The translations under genes and the position numbers were made by a program. From Apoderus coryli (taxonomy: Eukaryota; Arthropoda; Insecta; Coleoptera; Attelabidae), in assembly GCA_911728435.2 (NCBI GenBank), contig OU452211.1:14180428-14244427 (forward strand): a stretch of 64,000 nucleotides of DNA, in the 5' to 3' direction. Below, one piece after another: positions 1 to 10,379 of this stretch. How positions within the stretch are numbered: the stretch's first letter is position 1; every line of letters starts with the position of its first letter. The notes below the pieces were generated by a model. The model was not told the DNA's origin and made no database searches. It was given only the letters and a program-made list of their open reading frames with translations.

Positions 1-1326
1 ATGTTCGGAACTTTTCGTATTTAAATATCGATTTTAAAATTATACAAGAGTCGAATGACTGAATGATATACTATAAATTGAGCAGGATTTGTTTATAATA
101 CGCTAAATGTAAAGTTCCATATATATTTTTTAATTTGGAAAGAAAAACACTGTCTCGTCCACTAAATTTATCTCTCTCATTCTGAAATTAGAGTGGTTAG
201 TAGTTAGTTTAATAAAATATAAATATTCCCAATCTCCATTTAGTTATATAATGTGAATCTATTCCACTGATGATGACTCTTGCTAGGGCCGAAGCATGTT
301 TTGATTGACTGAATGGTTTGATATAACCTATTAAAATAAGTTATTGGACGTCCACAGCAATATGGACTACTTCATTAAAAATAAAAAAAAAATATATGTA
401 CCTATATATTTTAAATTTAGAAAATAAGGTATTCCTCAAAGATCACATCTGCACCTTTCTTGTTTAATTTATTCATACAATTAGTAATTTTGTAGACAGA
501 ATTCAAATTAGGTAAATCTTTATTGTTCGTATATTAGTAGTTATACTAAAACAAGCGTTAGGGAACCTAGAATACGGTGCTCTGCTAGATGTGCTGATTT
601 GTTTTAATACTGGTAGCTATAGGTAGACAATTTTCTATCAATTCCTCGCACACCGTTAACAAAAATTGAAAAAAGTTTTATTGGAATTTTTACCGAATTT
701 TATTATTTTACAGGAACAATGTTTAATGGCCACAACACGTTTAGCCGCCCAACAAAACCTGATAAATTTATTATTTTTAATAGTATTCAATACAATAATT
801 CTTATGTATATTTGATGTACAAAATTTATATAATAAATTGGAATTATTTGTATGTGACTAGTATTTTATATTCAATAACCAACCTAAGACATCCTGTACA
901 CTGTCTTCTATGATTGTGCTTCATTACCAAAAGTTTACCGAAGCGATTTAATGCATCCTTGCAATAATACAGCATGTCCACAGCGTTGTCTGTCCGTCGG
1001 TTTTAAATTGTAATAATTTAGAAAAAATAGTCTAGTCCTAAGTGGAGTTGGAGTCAAATAATAAAATTAAATTAAGAAAAAATACCAAAAATAATGTTAG
1101 TTTTTCTTAACTTAAAATAATTTTTTAATTAATACAATATAACAATTATTTTTTTCATAAGATTGACCTCAATAAAAATTTAAACGATACCCTACATTGA
1201 TTTTGTAACGTTTCTCTCCACTATTGATGGAACTGGATTGAATTCCGAAACATGTTTGAACAATAGTTATGGATTTCTATTTAAATTTATTTTGTGGAGA
1301 TTTGAATTTTATTTGTCACAAAAAAC

Positions 1327-1378
1327 AATTAAATTTTAATATTCCATGAACACGCACATGGAATATTAAAATTTAATT
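1327..1378. repeat. Perfect 22-bp inverted repeat (hairpin)
   Basis: Arms at 1327-1348 and 1357-1378 are exact reverse complements around the 8-base loop aacacgca. This could be a minimal foldback element or a cruciform-forming site. No coding function is visible. Confidence 0.8.
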
Positions 1379-1435
1379 AAGACACTCTGTCCAAGATCAG
1401 AATGGGATAGCATTGGAAACGGTAGGAGTTACAAT

Positions 1436-2270
1436 GTCGGTTAAATTAGAGAAAAGTTGTACAATTTAAACACCTTTTAAATGATGTTTTCAAAAGCCGT
1501 TTTAAAAAAAATTTTGAAAAAAAGATTTTTTGCAATTTTAGTTTTTATTTATTTCTGACATTATTTTTACACATATAAAAAAATGAACCACTGTTACCTT
1601 TTGATAAGAAACAGGCAGCGTTTACAAATTTTCACTACGACGTTTCGATTTTGAAAAACCATCATCCACTTGGTTTTTTATTCAATACGACCCTGGATTT
1701 TTTATTGTTAAATTTAAAGCCATTTTCAATTCATTTTAGCTGTTATTGAAAATTATTCAAGAAAAAAAAACTCGATAGTTGCAGAGTAGTAGGTTTTGCA
1801 AAAAAATTCTTTTGTCATTACTCACAATTATTTATTTTATTATGTACGCAGTTTTTTAAATTTAGTTGAAATTTTTGTGCTTTTTGAAGTTATTAAAAAA
1901 CGTCTTTCTCAGATGATTCTTTTACTTACGCAAAATAAGTGCCAAACTATGGCGATTTTTCTTGAATAATTTTAAATACCAACTAAAAACACTGAACACC
2001 TTTTAAATGGTTTTTTCAAAGGTAAACTAACTTTAGCCGTTTTCGAGAATTTTTTAAAAAACTAATTATTGCGATTGTAGTTTTTATTTATTTCTGACAT
2101 AAATTTTACAGATATAAAAAAATGAAAAGCACTCTCTTATTGTTACTTTTTAAGGAGAAAATGATAGCCTTTCCAAATTTTCACTACAACGTTTCATTTT
2201 TGAAAAACCATCATCAACCTCGTTTTTTTTAATACGGCCCTGGATTTTTAATTGTCACACCCGGTCTTTA
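1436..2270 (-). repeat. Dispersed repeat, two adjacent copies
   Basis: Two similar blocks (about 1436-1915 and 1916-2270) share a stretch whose reverse complement reads tgatgatggttttt, then cgaaac or a close variant. Related blocks occur near 48049-48440, 52929-53260 and, inverted, 53330-53740. The order resembles the core of hammerhead ribozymes carried by Penelope-like elements but is degenerate. The repeat is otherwise non-coding. Confidence 0.6.
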
Positions 2271-3107
2271 TTCAAATTGCGTACATTTTTAAAAAAAATC
2301 AATAAATCAAACAATCAATAATACACAATTGAAAAGGCATGAGTGCAGCTTAAGGCATGCAATGTGCATGCCTCATCTGTCTTAACATTTATCCTTGGAA
2401 AAAAAAATATATATATACCTAATTCTATTACTAATTGTCCCATGCAAGAAACAGAAAAAAAACACAAAAAGTTACTAGGCGAACAATTAATTAGTTCAAT
2501 AATTTTAATTTTAAATACCTATATGCTATTTTTTTTAATGCATGGGGCATTTTATATCTAGTAAATAGTTATATCTCTTTAGTTAATAAATCAATGGCCC
2601 CATACATTAAAAAAATAGCATATACTCTATAAGTCTGGGCAACTGTAATACTTTTAGGAGTGGAGGGAATCATCACATGTTGTCAGCTTGTCTGTTGTTA
2701 TATTTTTAATACAGTTGTTTACTCACATTAAATTATTATTTTAAATTTAATGCTTATAAAATATACTTCTGTCACTGAATTAATATATTTCACATTACAC
2801 GTGAGGATTTTAATGATGAAAATATTAAAAGAAGGAACTAAATTATTTATTAAAGTTTTTGAAAAGATAAAGATGATCGTTATACGGCATCGTCGTAAAA
2901 TCAGGCGGGGTGATTTGACCAATCAGCGTAAGGAACGTAATATGTTTTGTTTTTTTATAGTAAATGAAGGAACGGTGTTGTCGGCATAGAGGATACATTA
3001 TCTTGTGTGTTCTTTATGTTTGATTTCCTTTATTTATCCAAATTATAAGACTAAAAAGTGTGAATTTGTGGTTTGTGTGAATTTATAAGACTATATTAAG
3101 TTTTAAA

Positions 3108-3868
3108 ATGGTTCGTCAGTGTCAGCTATGTAAAATATTAGATATCAGAAATCCGGACAAAAGTTTTCACAGGTAAGCCATTATTCTGTTTGTAAATATA
3201 GAGCAGTGCCGTCGAGGTTGCATATTTGTTGCAAATTCATGTAAATGAAAATTTACAGAACCTTTCCAAATACAAAGATATGTAAGTCATTAATTAATAA
3301 TAGCATTATCTGGCCAAACACCATGTTCCCCAATAGTTAGGAATAATATAATAGGTAGATACGTACTTACCTACTTAATTATAATTTTTAAATTCTCTTA
3401 TGTGGATTAGAATACCAGAATACCTAAATATTCTGAGCAAGCTTACATTATATAGTCATATTATACTGTTCAAAGCTTTTAATTTCAATGAATAATTAGT
3501 TACATTAATTAATAATTATGTTGCAACTTTAACGGTTAGTAAGTAATAATAAAATACCTTCACATGCCTCTTCTTGTAAAGAGTGAAATAAATAGCTGCA
3601 AATTACGAAAAAATTTGTTTTGTTCACAGTACTTAAGTATATTAAAGTACTTAAGTATATTATAATTTTTAGGTTTCCAAATGATGTAAGACGGAAAACT
3701 TGGTTCTCTGTCCTTGAATGGAATGAATGATGGTAAAAGGCTTCCTAAGTTTTCATATTTGTGCAGATCATTTTGCGCCGAATTATATTATTACAAAATC
3801 AAGTGGTTTAAAAGCATTGAAACCAGAGGCAGCCCCATTACCATGTGATAATTTTTTGTTTGCAACAG
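3108..3868 (+). pseudogene. THAP-domain gene remnant, two exons
   Basis: Exon 1 (3108-3172) starts with ATG and encodes the N-terminal part of a THAP zinc finger (MVRQCQLC, then a segment ending KSFHR). The donor gtaagc follows directly. Exon 2 (3673-3868) begins after tttttag, completes the split codon and continues with FPNDVRRK; later, in a shifted frame, comes HICADHF, the second zinc pair. The Cx2C and Cx2H ligands and the FP after the first exon fit the C2CH THAP fold, a DNA-binding domain of P-element-type transposases and many host proteins. An in-frame TGA and a frame change near 3727 break the domain. A possible third exon starts at 4839 after tttttcag, but its frame does not fit well. 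I call it a decayed gene or P-like element remnant. Confidence 0.65.
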
Positions 3869-4416
3869 GTAAGTAATGAGAATTTTTAATTTGTACTATG
3901 TGTTTGCTTTCGAGATACCTATAGGCTTTAGAAAATACTATTGTTTTATTCATATACGTATTGCGATAAACGATTTGAGTTACAATGAAAGATAGAAATA
4001 AGTTTTGAGTATTTTGCGAGGAGAATTCACAGTGACTCTGCGATTAAAAGAAAATATTATGTGAAGAAGAAATAAAGCTTTCAAAAAGCTGGACGGTATA
4101 TCGTTCAGGAGAATTTTTTTGGATAGTGAGTACTACAGTTTTGAAGCCCACAAGAAGAATGAGTTTTACAAATTGCATTCGTAATATGGACTGCGGCATA
4201 CCTTATATCATCGGATGATATGGGTCAAGGATGTGGAAGAAATCGCCTGCATTTTTTCACAAGGTGTACCGTGATAGTATGATTAGGAACAAGATAAATC
4301 TCCCACATTTTCTATATATTTGCATGATTATCTGCAACAGGTTAGCGAAACAAACAAACAAAAACAATGATTATGGTTTAAGAAGTTACCGGTAAAATAT
4401 AATAGTTGACAGCAGA

Positions 4417-4691
4417 AGAACTCGACCATTACTAGGTAAAGGATCAATACCATTTTTACTTTAAAAAAAAATCACAGTCTATATCTTCTAAACATTAATC
4501 TGTACAAGCTTTTCGATCATCGATCAGTAATATTTCAAAATCATAACAATGTTGGTATGATTACTGATCCATGATCGAAAAATGTTATCCAGTTTAATGT
4601 TTAGAAGACTTTTCTTAAAAATGTGTGAAATTTTCTTAAATAGAAAAATTGTTCCTGATCCTTTATTTAGGACCTAATATTCGAGTTCTAC
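4417..4691. mobile_element. Foldback (MITE-like) element
   Basis: The two halves are imperfect inverted copies: the left carries ctcgaccatta, aaaggatca, ttctaaacattaa and ttttcgatcat, and the right carries their reverse complements in reverse order. There is no open frame. The size and symmetry fit a non-autonomous DNA transposon; the target duplication is not clear. Confidence 0.6.
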
Positions 4692-6001
4692 ATAGCTCTC
4701 AATAAATACAATCGGCGATTGTCGTAAAATGTCCGTCGCTGTCACGGCACATATTAATTGAAAAATAACGCCCTCGGCGTAAATGTAAAGTTTATGTAGT
4801 ACACATCAAGCTCATTTATTTCTTCTTCTTTTTTTCAGCTCTGACTCAACAGTTAGTGCAGTGTCTCCAAAAAAAATGAGGAAAGCTGCTTTAAATTATA
4901 CGTTTTTCTTCTACACATCAGCTCAGCTGAACTGACTTGACATAACCACCTGCTTCTCACCTCACTTCTATTTTTGTTGAAAAAGGAACGACAAACTGTC
5001 AGAATTATACCTAGTTGATCAAGAAGTGTTTCTACACGTTACAGGAGTATGTTGGCGCTTGCTCTAACGTGTCATGACTTGCTCTGTAGGCTGCGATAAG
5101 TACGAGTATTTCAACCAGTTTGTGCGTTTGTCTTATTACTCTATAGTGTAATTATGTGTATTTCTTGTCTTTTATATTATACATCTTTTTGTATTTTATT
5201 TATACACTTGTATTGTTTAGATTTATTTTTGTTTAATTACCTATGTAAATGTAAAGTAGTCGTTTATATTTTTGGACTTGCCAATGTCTACCCAATACTG
5301 GCCAATTATTATTATTATGCCAACACTCAGGCGTGAAGCCTCCCATCGAATTAAGTTATTAACTTCTAGGGCACAGACGGACAGATTTCTTAATCTGGTT
5401 AGGTAGTCCTGTTATGGACAATGCGTTTTACCATTTTCAAAATATTAACAGTTAGTTTCTCCATACTAGAGGCGTTCAGTTTATCAACGTTGCTCTGAAG
5501 AAGCTGACATGCTCAGCGCAACGTTAGGTAGTATAAATTGATGAAGGATTTATTCAGAAGCATTGTTTCTATAAGTTTAATTGCATGTGGAAGTTTTCAT
5601 TCTTGAATATTTTATGTTGTATTTACAAAAATATCTACTGCTTTAAAAATGAATATTTATGAATGCGAAGCAAATTCCATTTTATAAATATGTGTTTATA
5701 TTATTTTACTATTCACGTCGTGGTGCTTATTTCCATTGTATTTCAATTTCTTTCTGAGAATGCACTTAAGAATTTGTAAGTGCTTCTTTTACACCTCGTT
5801 GTCGGCGAAAGAATCTAAATTGACCTCGAAAAGTTATTGGTAATCTTTAAAATCCATATTAATATGTAAAATTGTAGATAAGGAAATAAGTACGATAATC
5901 ACAAACACCAAGGAAAGTTGATAAATTAAATGAATTGTTTAGATTAAATAGCTGACTACTAAGACTAAAGTTTTCCTAAACTAAGTAAGTTTTTTGAACA
6001 C

Positions 6002-6185
6002 GAAAAAGTAACTGTAACTTGAATTCATCTCAAAAGTAACTTGTACATTTGCAGAGTTACTAGTTACGTATAAAGTAACGTCTACTTCAGGAGTAACTAG
6101 TTGTTACCCCTTAAAGTAACTGCAACTTCAAAATAACCGTTACTTAAAGTAACGACTACTTTAAAAGTAACTCTGACTTTAGCGA
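6002..6185. repeat. Array of GTAAC-type short repeats
   Basis: The hexamer agtaac and its complement recur about a dozen times at 8-20 base spacing in both orientations. Such arrays are typical of subterminal transposase-binding regions of hAT-like elements. No transposase is seen nearby, so this would be a non-autonomous remnant. Confidence 0.55.
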
Positions 6186-6458
6186 GCGACACGTAATACT
6201 TCAGTAAAGTGAAAGGTTAAGATATGTTGCTACAGACAAAGCTCTGAGCTAGCTATTCTATTTTTTTTCTTAATACTAACTGTATTATTTAATATTTTCT
6301 TAATTTTAAATAGGTTACGTAATTCTGTGCTGTAATTTAAGTAATAAAAACGTTTGATCTTAATATTGTTTATTTTATTAATTTGGATTGTAATCCAAAA
6401 ATACACGTAGCTGCTGCTAAAAACACATAACATGAATTAAAATTTAAGGAATAAGGCT

Positions 6459-6532
6459 TAAGAATTCTAACCAATCAGAATGAAGTACGGCATTTGTTTA
6501 TATGCATTCATTCTGATTGGTTAGAATTCTTA
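6459..6532. repeat. Perfect 26-bp inverted repeat
   Basis: Arms 6459-6484 and 6507-6532 are exact reverse complements around a 22-base loop. It lies 70 bases before another foldback element. No gene is associated. Confidence 0.8.
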
Positions 6533-6601
6533 CATTTTATTTTTTCTTATGTGTCTCTACCATTAAATTTATCATCGACATGAAGTCTACATGAGAAGAT
6601 G

Positions 6602-6874
6602 ACAAAAAAAGTTATATTTTATTTCTCTAGGAGTGAAAATAGGCTTCTGTACATTCAACAAGAATCTAGATACATTTTAATTTTATTATGTATGAGGACA
6701 CACAATGCGTATTTTTTAAATTAAATACCTACGTGTAACGTTGAAATATAACAATTTACACAAAATTTGGGTCCTCCGAAATACATAACAAAAATGAAAT
6801 CTATCTAGATTCTTGTTTAATGTACAGAAGCTATTTTCACTTCTAGAAAGTGAAAATATAACTTTTTTTTATAT
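6602..6874. mobile_element. MITE-like element with inverted ends
   Basis: About 65-75 bases at each end match as inverted repeats: the left contains ctaggagtgaaaatagg and aagaatctagat, and the right their reverse complements with a few changes. The centre is AT-rich with no open frame. The size (about 270 bp) and structure fit a non-autonomous DNA transposon. Confidence 0.65.
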
Positions 6875-7398
6875 AAATTAAATAAATATAATGTAAAAGC
6901 ATTATTATAGGATACGCCACTGGTATTAATATTTCCATGTAGCATCTTGTTAAAATCAAAACAGCGACGTTGCCGCAACGGTGGAAGAAACATCCGGAGT
7001 GACATGAAAGTCCGATGTTTTTCCTCGCTTCCTCCCATGTAGTTGTTTGTTATTGTCTGCGCCCAAACAAACTATAATTTATGAATGAAATGTGATATCT
7101 CTCTCTTAGAGTTAATACATCGATGGTAGGTGCATACCATATTGAGCAAATTATCAAATACTGAATGCTAAACACCAGCATACATTAAAATGCCAACGTG
7201 CCGAGCCAATCAAAATCTGTATATTATGCGCATGCGGGATGCGGGCAATTCACCTGATATTATTTTCGTTTGGCCCAATACCAAAAAAAAAAACAAACAT
7301 TGAAAATAATTTTTTCTACGACTGTCTTTAAATGCCTTTATTATATGTTCAATCATGATTTGAAAATGTAGTACATTGTAATGCTGTTGATCATTTAC

Positions 7399-7461
7399 CC
7401 GTGCGTAATAATATTTCCCACTAGTTACCTAGCAACTAGTGGGAAATATTATTACGCACGG
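7399..7461. repeat. Perfect 28-bp inverted repeat
   Basis: Arms 7399-7426 and 7434-7461 are exact complements around the loop acctagc. This would form a strong hairpin in RNA or a cruciform in DNA. No coding frame of interest crosses it. Confidence 0.85.
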
Positions 7462-7779
7462 TTAAAATTTCCTGGTAATGACAAAAGTAGCGGCGGGCAT
7501 GAAAAATCACCATAGCAACGCCGAAAATACAAACACCAAATTGACAGTTTTGGTATTTAAAATTAATAATAATTATAATTAAGTATTTCGCTAATTTCAA
7601 AACACATAAACAGTGATAGTGAATATAGCTGAACACCACCTAGTCAATTTAATACTTCTAATTTATCGTATTTAGGCTTATACGCTAACAAGTTTCGAAA
7701 AACAAATATTTTCCTAAAAATTATGTTAAATTTATTCAAAAGCATTAAAACAGTCGTAGAAAAAGTATAGTGTGAAACT

Positions 7780-7886
7780 CACATGAAATGACCATTTCCT
7801 ACTCGTATGATTTGCAGCACTTGCCTGCGGCTCATGCTAGAAACGATCATACTCGTAGGAAATATATGTCATTTCATGTTCGTTGC
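7780..7886. repeat. Imperfect foldback repeat
   Basis: Arms of about 33 bases (containing catgaaatgac and tcctactcgtatgat on the left, complements on the right) flank a loop of about 35 bases. Open frames crossing it are chance frames without a domain. Confidence 0.6.
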
Positions 7887-8214
7887 ACAATATACTATTG
7901 CAAATTTATGCTCAATTTTCCTCATATACCAATCATATTATTGTTTATTCTGTTTAAAAGAGCAATTTTCATTGCTAATATTCTATCTGTGTCGAGTTTG
8001 TTTTCTTTTAAACAGAAATTCCATTGTTGTGTAGATATGCATTCTTTGTTATTTAATATTTTGTGTTTAATTCTAGCAAAGTCTATATTTATATTGGATA
8101 AACTTGGGTTCTACCGTTGGTTATAGTTATAGCACAGCTAATATTAGCTGTGGTTATAGCTTAGAATAAGGAAGCTACGCTACGGTTCCTTATTCTGCGT
8201 TTGTAGTTAAGAAA

Positions 8215-8894
8215 ATGGATTCGGTAGGTAAGTACATCTATGTTGAGATTCGAACTCTTAACCTAAACCACTGCATATGCCCTATATGCACAAACAGAGA
8301 GAAGTTTTCCATACATAATACTTTGATTACTCATTTCAACAGCATTCATGAGATAGATATTAAACAATCCGTTTTACATTTTAGAGCTTTTGAAGATTTT
8401 ACAGCTTGGAGACAACAGGAAAACAGAGAAGTGGACTATGCTTGCCGAGAAGAAATTATATTATATAACTGCAATAGAAGCGATTCTAGAGGTTGGGCAT
8501 TTATCTACCTACTTAATAATACGGGTGTTTGTGGAAATCCTGCTTTTAGCTTTTGTAAGTTCATGTACAAAACGTAGACTGGAGGTTCTATTCGTATTGG
8601 TGGAATGTGCCCATCACGAATTTCCGTCAATGTAGCAACAGATGGTAACAAATTAATGTAATTTTACTGCTATAGGTTTATATTAATTTTTTAACAGATT
8701 CTGTACAAGTAAAACTTGCTGAAACACATGGGGGACACAGCGACGACTTAAGAGCAAAAAGATTATCAAATGCAGAGCAACACACTATTGTTTCCCAGTT
8801 AATGGCAGGAGTATCTAACAGTAGAATTATTCAGGATGCTAGAACGATTCATAACAATCAGTTAGAAAGAATAAATTTAGTAACACTTTCCTGA
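8215..8894 (+). pseudogene. MULE-like transposon gene fragment
   Basis: The first exon (8215-8644) opens with ATG and encodes a C2H2-like finger (HCICPICTN, then LITHFNSIHE), a conserved-looking block (FRAFEDFTAWRQQ) and, after an in-frame TAG at 8575-8577, a piece reading GGSIRIGGMCPSRI. The donor is gtaaca at 8645; exon 2 (8698-8894) begins after ttaacag and completes the split codon. It reads on through VKLAETHGGHSDDLRAKRL to a stop. This order (finger, F-x-SFEEF-like block, IGG-x-CP, then a H-GH-rich block ending R-I-x-L) is what I know from N-termini of MULE-type transposase proteins multiplied in insects. The DDE domain is absent and the stop breaks the gene, so it is a fragment. Confidence 0.6.
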
Positions 8895-9660
8895 TATTTA
8901 TTTAATAATATACCTACATATATCATTTAAATTGTTACTTACATGGATTATTTGGTTTGGTGGGTTTTTTATAAGTGTACATTTGCTAGTTAACGTTTTT
9001 AATTTATTATTACTTTTTCAGAGTGCGTACTATTTCAATTTAGATATTTTCCTTCACTTTTTCACATTACATACTATTTTTTAGCTCTCCATATCATATA
9101 TGTAATATATGTATATATGGAGACTATTAGTTTCATGAAAAAAAAAATTTTTTTAATTTCACTGGAAATACTTGTTTTTGGTCATTTTATACATAAATAA
9201 GTAGTTTTAAAAAAATGTCTGTCTGTCTGTCAGTCTGTCTGTCTATCTGTCTGTCTGTCTGTCTGTCTGTCTGCCTGTCTGTCTGTCTGTCTGTATGCAC
9301 GAAAACGCAAAAACGGCTTAACAGATTTTAACCAAATTTGGTACAAAAATACTATTGGACATGGCAAGGAGCTGATTAGATTGTGGGAAACATTGAGCGT
9401 AGGTAAGGGGTTTAAAAGAGGGTTCAAAAATTAAAAAAATTCGTAGTTCTTAAACTTATCCGAAATACTGCATAATTTTTTACGCATTTAATTGAATATG
9501 ACCTAGAATATTTAACATAAAATATTAGACCACATTGGCGTTCGAAAATAGTGTAAAATGGGGTAAAAAATATTTAGAAAAAACGTACTTCTTAAACATA
9601 GCAGAAATATTAACTAATTATTTATATTAAAGAAGTAATCCATTAGATGCAGAGGAGTGT
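8895..9660. repeat. TCTG microsatellite and dispersed repeat X
   Basis: A (TCTG)n tract lies at about 9217-9293. It is followed by a repeat (about 9291-9660) whose reverse complement recurs near 25660-26370 (shared words include ttgaaccctc, gcctacgctcaatgtt and aaatccgttaagtgg). The two copies lie outside the two 3' ends of the PLE-1 pair, so before the inversion they would have been one repeat block split by that insertion. Confidence 0.65.
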
Positions 9661-9799
9661 AATATAATTACAATAAAACAAAAATCATCGTCTCCACTAT
9701 TTAATTCAAAAATTATGTCAAAGGGACATGTTTCGGTGACTCAGTTCCATCATCAGCCTAAAAGGCAACAATACAATATTAAAAAGGGTTCTTACATAG
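9661..9799 (-). mobile_element. PLE-1 copy A, distal 3' end
   Basis: This 139-bp piece matches the 3' end of PLE-1 copy B (26371-26509) almost base for base and stops at CATAG, where the BEL LTR begins. The rest of copy A is at 29038-30182 beyond the other BEL LTR, which is also flanked by CATAG. Reading orientation is minus. It carries a hammerhead ribozyme motif with an intact core. Confidence 0.85.
9720..9765 (-). ncRNA. Hammerhead ribozyme motif in PLE-1
   Basis: On the minus strand the order is AGG, CTGATGA, an imperfect stem II closed by GG/CC, GAAAC, AU, GUC, then CCU. The core CUGAUGA...GAAA, the A15.1-U16.1 pair and cleavage-site GUC are present; stem I is at least three pairs and stem III is only two pairs, as known for hammerheads of Penelope-like elements. 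One extra U sits between the core and stem II. Confidence 0.65.
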
Positions 9800-10109
9800 T
9801 GTTTAGATTAGTTACGTCCCTGTATAAGGTACCTATGTGTTATACTGATAATTCATCAGGTTACTCTTTTTACAGTTTTATTTTCTGTTACCAGAGAAAC
9901 GTGAGTTTAAAAAAATTATTATCATGTAATCATTTTGATGTAATATTAGAATAAGTTTTTCAAAAATAAAATTTATTTAAAACCATTAATAATAATTATT
10001 GGTACATCAATAATTATATTTATAATAAAGTAAACAACATCATACGCAAAAATCTACAACAAATTAAAGAAAACTCAGTGGATTGGAAAAGCCCGATTCA
10101 CAAATTACA
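9800..10109 (+). repeat. BEL 5' LTR
   Basis: 310 bp from TGTTTAGATTAG to AAATTACA, nearly identical to the reverse complement of 30183-30493. The preceding CATAG (9795-9799) recurs outside the other LTR at 30178-30182, giving a 5-bp target duplication. The following tggtccttctaaaaccgg is the likely primer-binding site; I could not assign the tRNA. Confidence 0.9.
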
Positions 10110-10379
10110 TGGTCCTTCTAAAACCGGATAATCAGTCCAACAAATTAAACTCAGAAGATAAAATTGTGAGTAATCAAAAATATCAACATATTATTTCATT
10201 TGGAAATTCAACTGAAAATTCTATAAATCATCACAACAATCACATTGTGAAGAACCTGACAGTTGTCAAACTGAACAATAAATCAAAACGTTAGTGCAGT
10301 ATAAACAAAATTATTTTAATTTTCTTTCACATTTCTCTTTATTTTTGTATTAAATCAGTTTTTCTTTATCCTACTAATC

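Larger units (their letters stand above)
1..3107. other. AT-rich non-coding stretch with repeats
   Basis: I see no convincing gene here; the short open frames have no recognisable domain and are AT-rich chance frames. It holds a perfect foldback at 1327-1378, two copies of a dispersed repeat (about 1436-1915 and 1916-2270), and two degenerate hammerhead-like motifs near 268-315 and 1216-1265, which suggest old remains of Penelope-like elements. Confidence 0.6.
3869..8214. other. Non-coding stretch with foldback elements
   Basis: No protein gene is supported. The region contains foldback elements at 4417-4691, 6459-6532, 6602-6874, 7399-7461 and 7780-7886, a GTAAC-rich array at 6002-6185, and a fragment near 7085-7230 that resembles the LTR-flank sequence found at 22.5-24.5 kb. 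A perfect 20-bp palindrome (cacagctaatattagctgtg) lies at 8133-8152. Confidence 0.55.

Noticed and set aside
268..315. Hammerhead ribozyme near the left edge
   Set aside because: CTGATGATGA is present, but the second core reads GAAG and stem II does not close; probably decayed, so not listed as a ribozyme. The motif at 1216-1265 also lacks the first core.
719..913. Short open frame on plus
   Set aside because: Composition is that of AT-rich random sequence; no domain, no splice or promoter support. The same applies to 2343-2561, 2750-2989, 5154-5336 and 43139-43525.
4839..4925. Possible third exon of the THAP gene
   Set aside because: It has a good acceptor, but the frame that looks coding (SPKKMRKAA) does not follow from exon 2, and there is no donor.
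7788..8126. Two overlapping open frames of 112 and 75 codons
   Set aside because: They cross a foldback repeat and encode hydrophobic low-complexity strings typical of AT-rich DNA.
9217..9293. CRISPR-like or other structured array
   Set aside because: It is a simple (TCTG)n microsatellite; nothing in the window has repeat-spacer structure, and the DNA is eukaryotic.
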